From Shewanella avicenniae (GTDB taxonomy: Bacteria > Pseudomonadota > Gammaproteobacteria > Enterobacterales > Shewanellaceae): DNA of 64,000 nt. How positions within the stretch are numbered: the first letter of the stretch is position 1; every line of letters begins with the position of its first letter. The DNA lies in NCBI RefSeq assembly GCF_017354945.1, contig NZ_CP071503.1, positions 1,922,001 to 1,986,000 of the forward strand. Reading direction: 5' to 3'. The position numbers and the translations under genes are program-made. Below are positions 63,448 through 64,000 of the stretch, piece by piece. Under the pieces are notes generated by a model. The model saw only the letters and a program-made list of their open reading frames with translations, did no database searches and was not told the DNA's origin.

Positions 63448-64000
63448 ATGCTCAAACAGATATCAGGGATTATTGTCGCATTAGGCGTTCTGTGTTCAAT
63501 GTTTCAGGCGAATGCCGTCGAGATTGCTAAGCTCGATCAATCGAGTGCAATTGTAGACTCTCGTTCCGATGCCGATCGCAATCAAGCACTGCGACAAGCA
63601 CTATTTAACGTGCTGCAGCTCAACTCTGGTGCCAAAGCGCTGAAAGACAATCCCCAAATTGCCGCTATCATGGGAGATGCTTCTGCGCTCGTGGTGCAAT
63701 ATTCCTACGATAAGACAGAGGCGGGTTTACAACTCAACGCTACCTTTGACCATGACAAAATCATCAAATTATTGCGAGACGCAGGCTTACCCGTGTGGGG
63801 CAAGCAGCGCCCGTTAACCTTAGTTTGGTTAGCCTCTGATATCAGTGGGGAATCGCAACTGATTGCCGATGCTGCGGAGTCAACTGAACGCAATGATTTT
63901 TCAAAGGCGTCAACCGCGCGTGGTATTCCGTTGGTGTTGCCGCTGCTGGATTTAGACGACTTGATGGCGGTTAGTGTTAACGATGTAAGAGGCATGTTTG
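63448..64000 (+). CDS. DUF2066 periplasmic protein, 5' part
   Basis: The first 184 codons are inside the window; the gene runs off the end. It has a signal peptide (residues 1-23, ending FQANA), then VEIAKLDQSSAIVDSRSDAD, a repeated-helix segment and VYYPV-type beta strands typical of DUF2066 (QLNATFDHDKIIKLLRDAGLPVWGKQRPLTLVWLA). No function is established for the family. It is divergent from uraA. Confidence 0.75.
   Translation, partial: MLKQISGIIVALGVLCSMFQANAVEIAKLDQSSAIVDSRSDADRNQALRQALFNVLQLNSGAKALKDNPQIAAIMGDASALVVQYSYDKTEAGLQLNATFDHDKIIKLLRDAGLPVWGKQRPLTLVWLASDISGESQLIADAAESTERNDFSKASTARGIPLVLPLLDLDDLMAVSVNDVRGMF

Noticed and set aside
1..64000. CRISPR array, prophage, insertion sequence or toxin-antitoxin system
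   Set aside because: Looked for spaced repeats, integrase/transposase motifs and paired small toxin-like genes on both strands; none seen.

Overview
The window is chromosomal DNA from a gammaproteobacterium, most likely Shewanella or a close relative in the Alteromonadales. This rests on gene order shared with the enterobacteria (adhE-ychE; alaA-yfbR; fldA-ybfE-ybfF beside seqA-pgm; mltD-gloB-yafS-rnhA-dnaQ; fadE-yafJ; cmoAB, aspS, yebC, ruvCAB). It also rests on operators that resemble HexR, PsrA and FabR sites, and on a large TonB-dependent receptor of the kind common in marine Alteromonadales. I see no prophage, integrase, insertion sequence, CRISPR array or rRNA operon. Several genes use TTG starts (ychE, pgm, mltD, the TIGR03503-like gene, the DUF3108 gene) or GTG starts (fadE, cmoB, the metalloprotease-like gene).

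Layout: 1-9.3 kb holds the end of a DUF2058 gene, adhE, a MarC/YchE membrane protein, two HD-domain nucleotide hydrolases (dgt, yfbR), alaA and an NhaC-type antiporter. 9.3-15.5 kb holds efp with its rhamnosyltransferase earP, then fldA-ybfE-ybfF and the divergent seqA-pgm pair. 15.5-24.6 kb holds an Aer-like receptor, mltD, gloB, yafS, a LysR regulator, rnhA/dnaQ, a membrane-anchored TIGR03503-like protein and two identical tRNA-Asp genes. 24.6-28.3 kb is an AT-rich leader with paired operators, followed by a TonB-dependent receptor. 28.4-34.7 kb is soxR with a divergent RND efflux operon behind a textbook SoxR promoter. 35-41.2 kb holds a MATE transporter, a CPA-type antiporter and fadE. 41.4-49 kb holds yafJ, a DUF3108 gene, an alkyltransferase-like gene and the SOS mutagenesis operon imuA-imuB-dnaE2 behind a consensus LexA box. 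49-53.3 kb holds trhA/yqfA, a TonB-like protein, an 89-residue protein that looks like the two ends of a flagellar axial protein joined together, a metalloprotease-like protein and a LysR regulator. 53.4-64 kb holds an apparently zinc-less M3-peptidase-like protein behind cmoAB, then aspS, yebC, ruvCAB, uraA and the start of a DUF2066 gene.

Most genes are housekeeping. The parts that most deserve a second look are: the 89-residue mini-axial protein with its HExxH neighbour (50.9-52.4 kb); the M3-peptidase-like protein without zinc ligands (53.4-55.1 kb); a FabR-like operator in front of trhA; the SoxR promoter with a translated-looking leader peptide that overlaps the pump operon; the double CCGGTGG operators before the TonB receptor; and PsrA-like and HexR-like palindromes in front of fadE and adhE. 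Operator names are assigned by matching remembered consensus sequences, not by a search.
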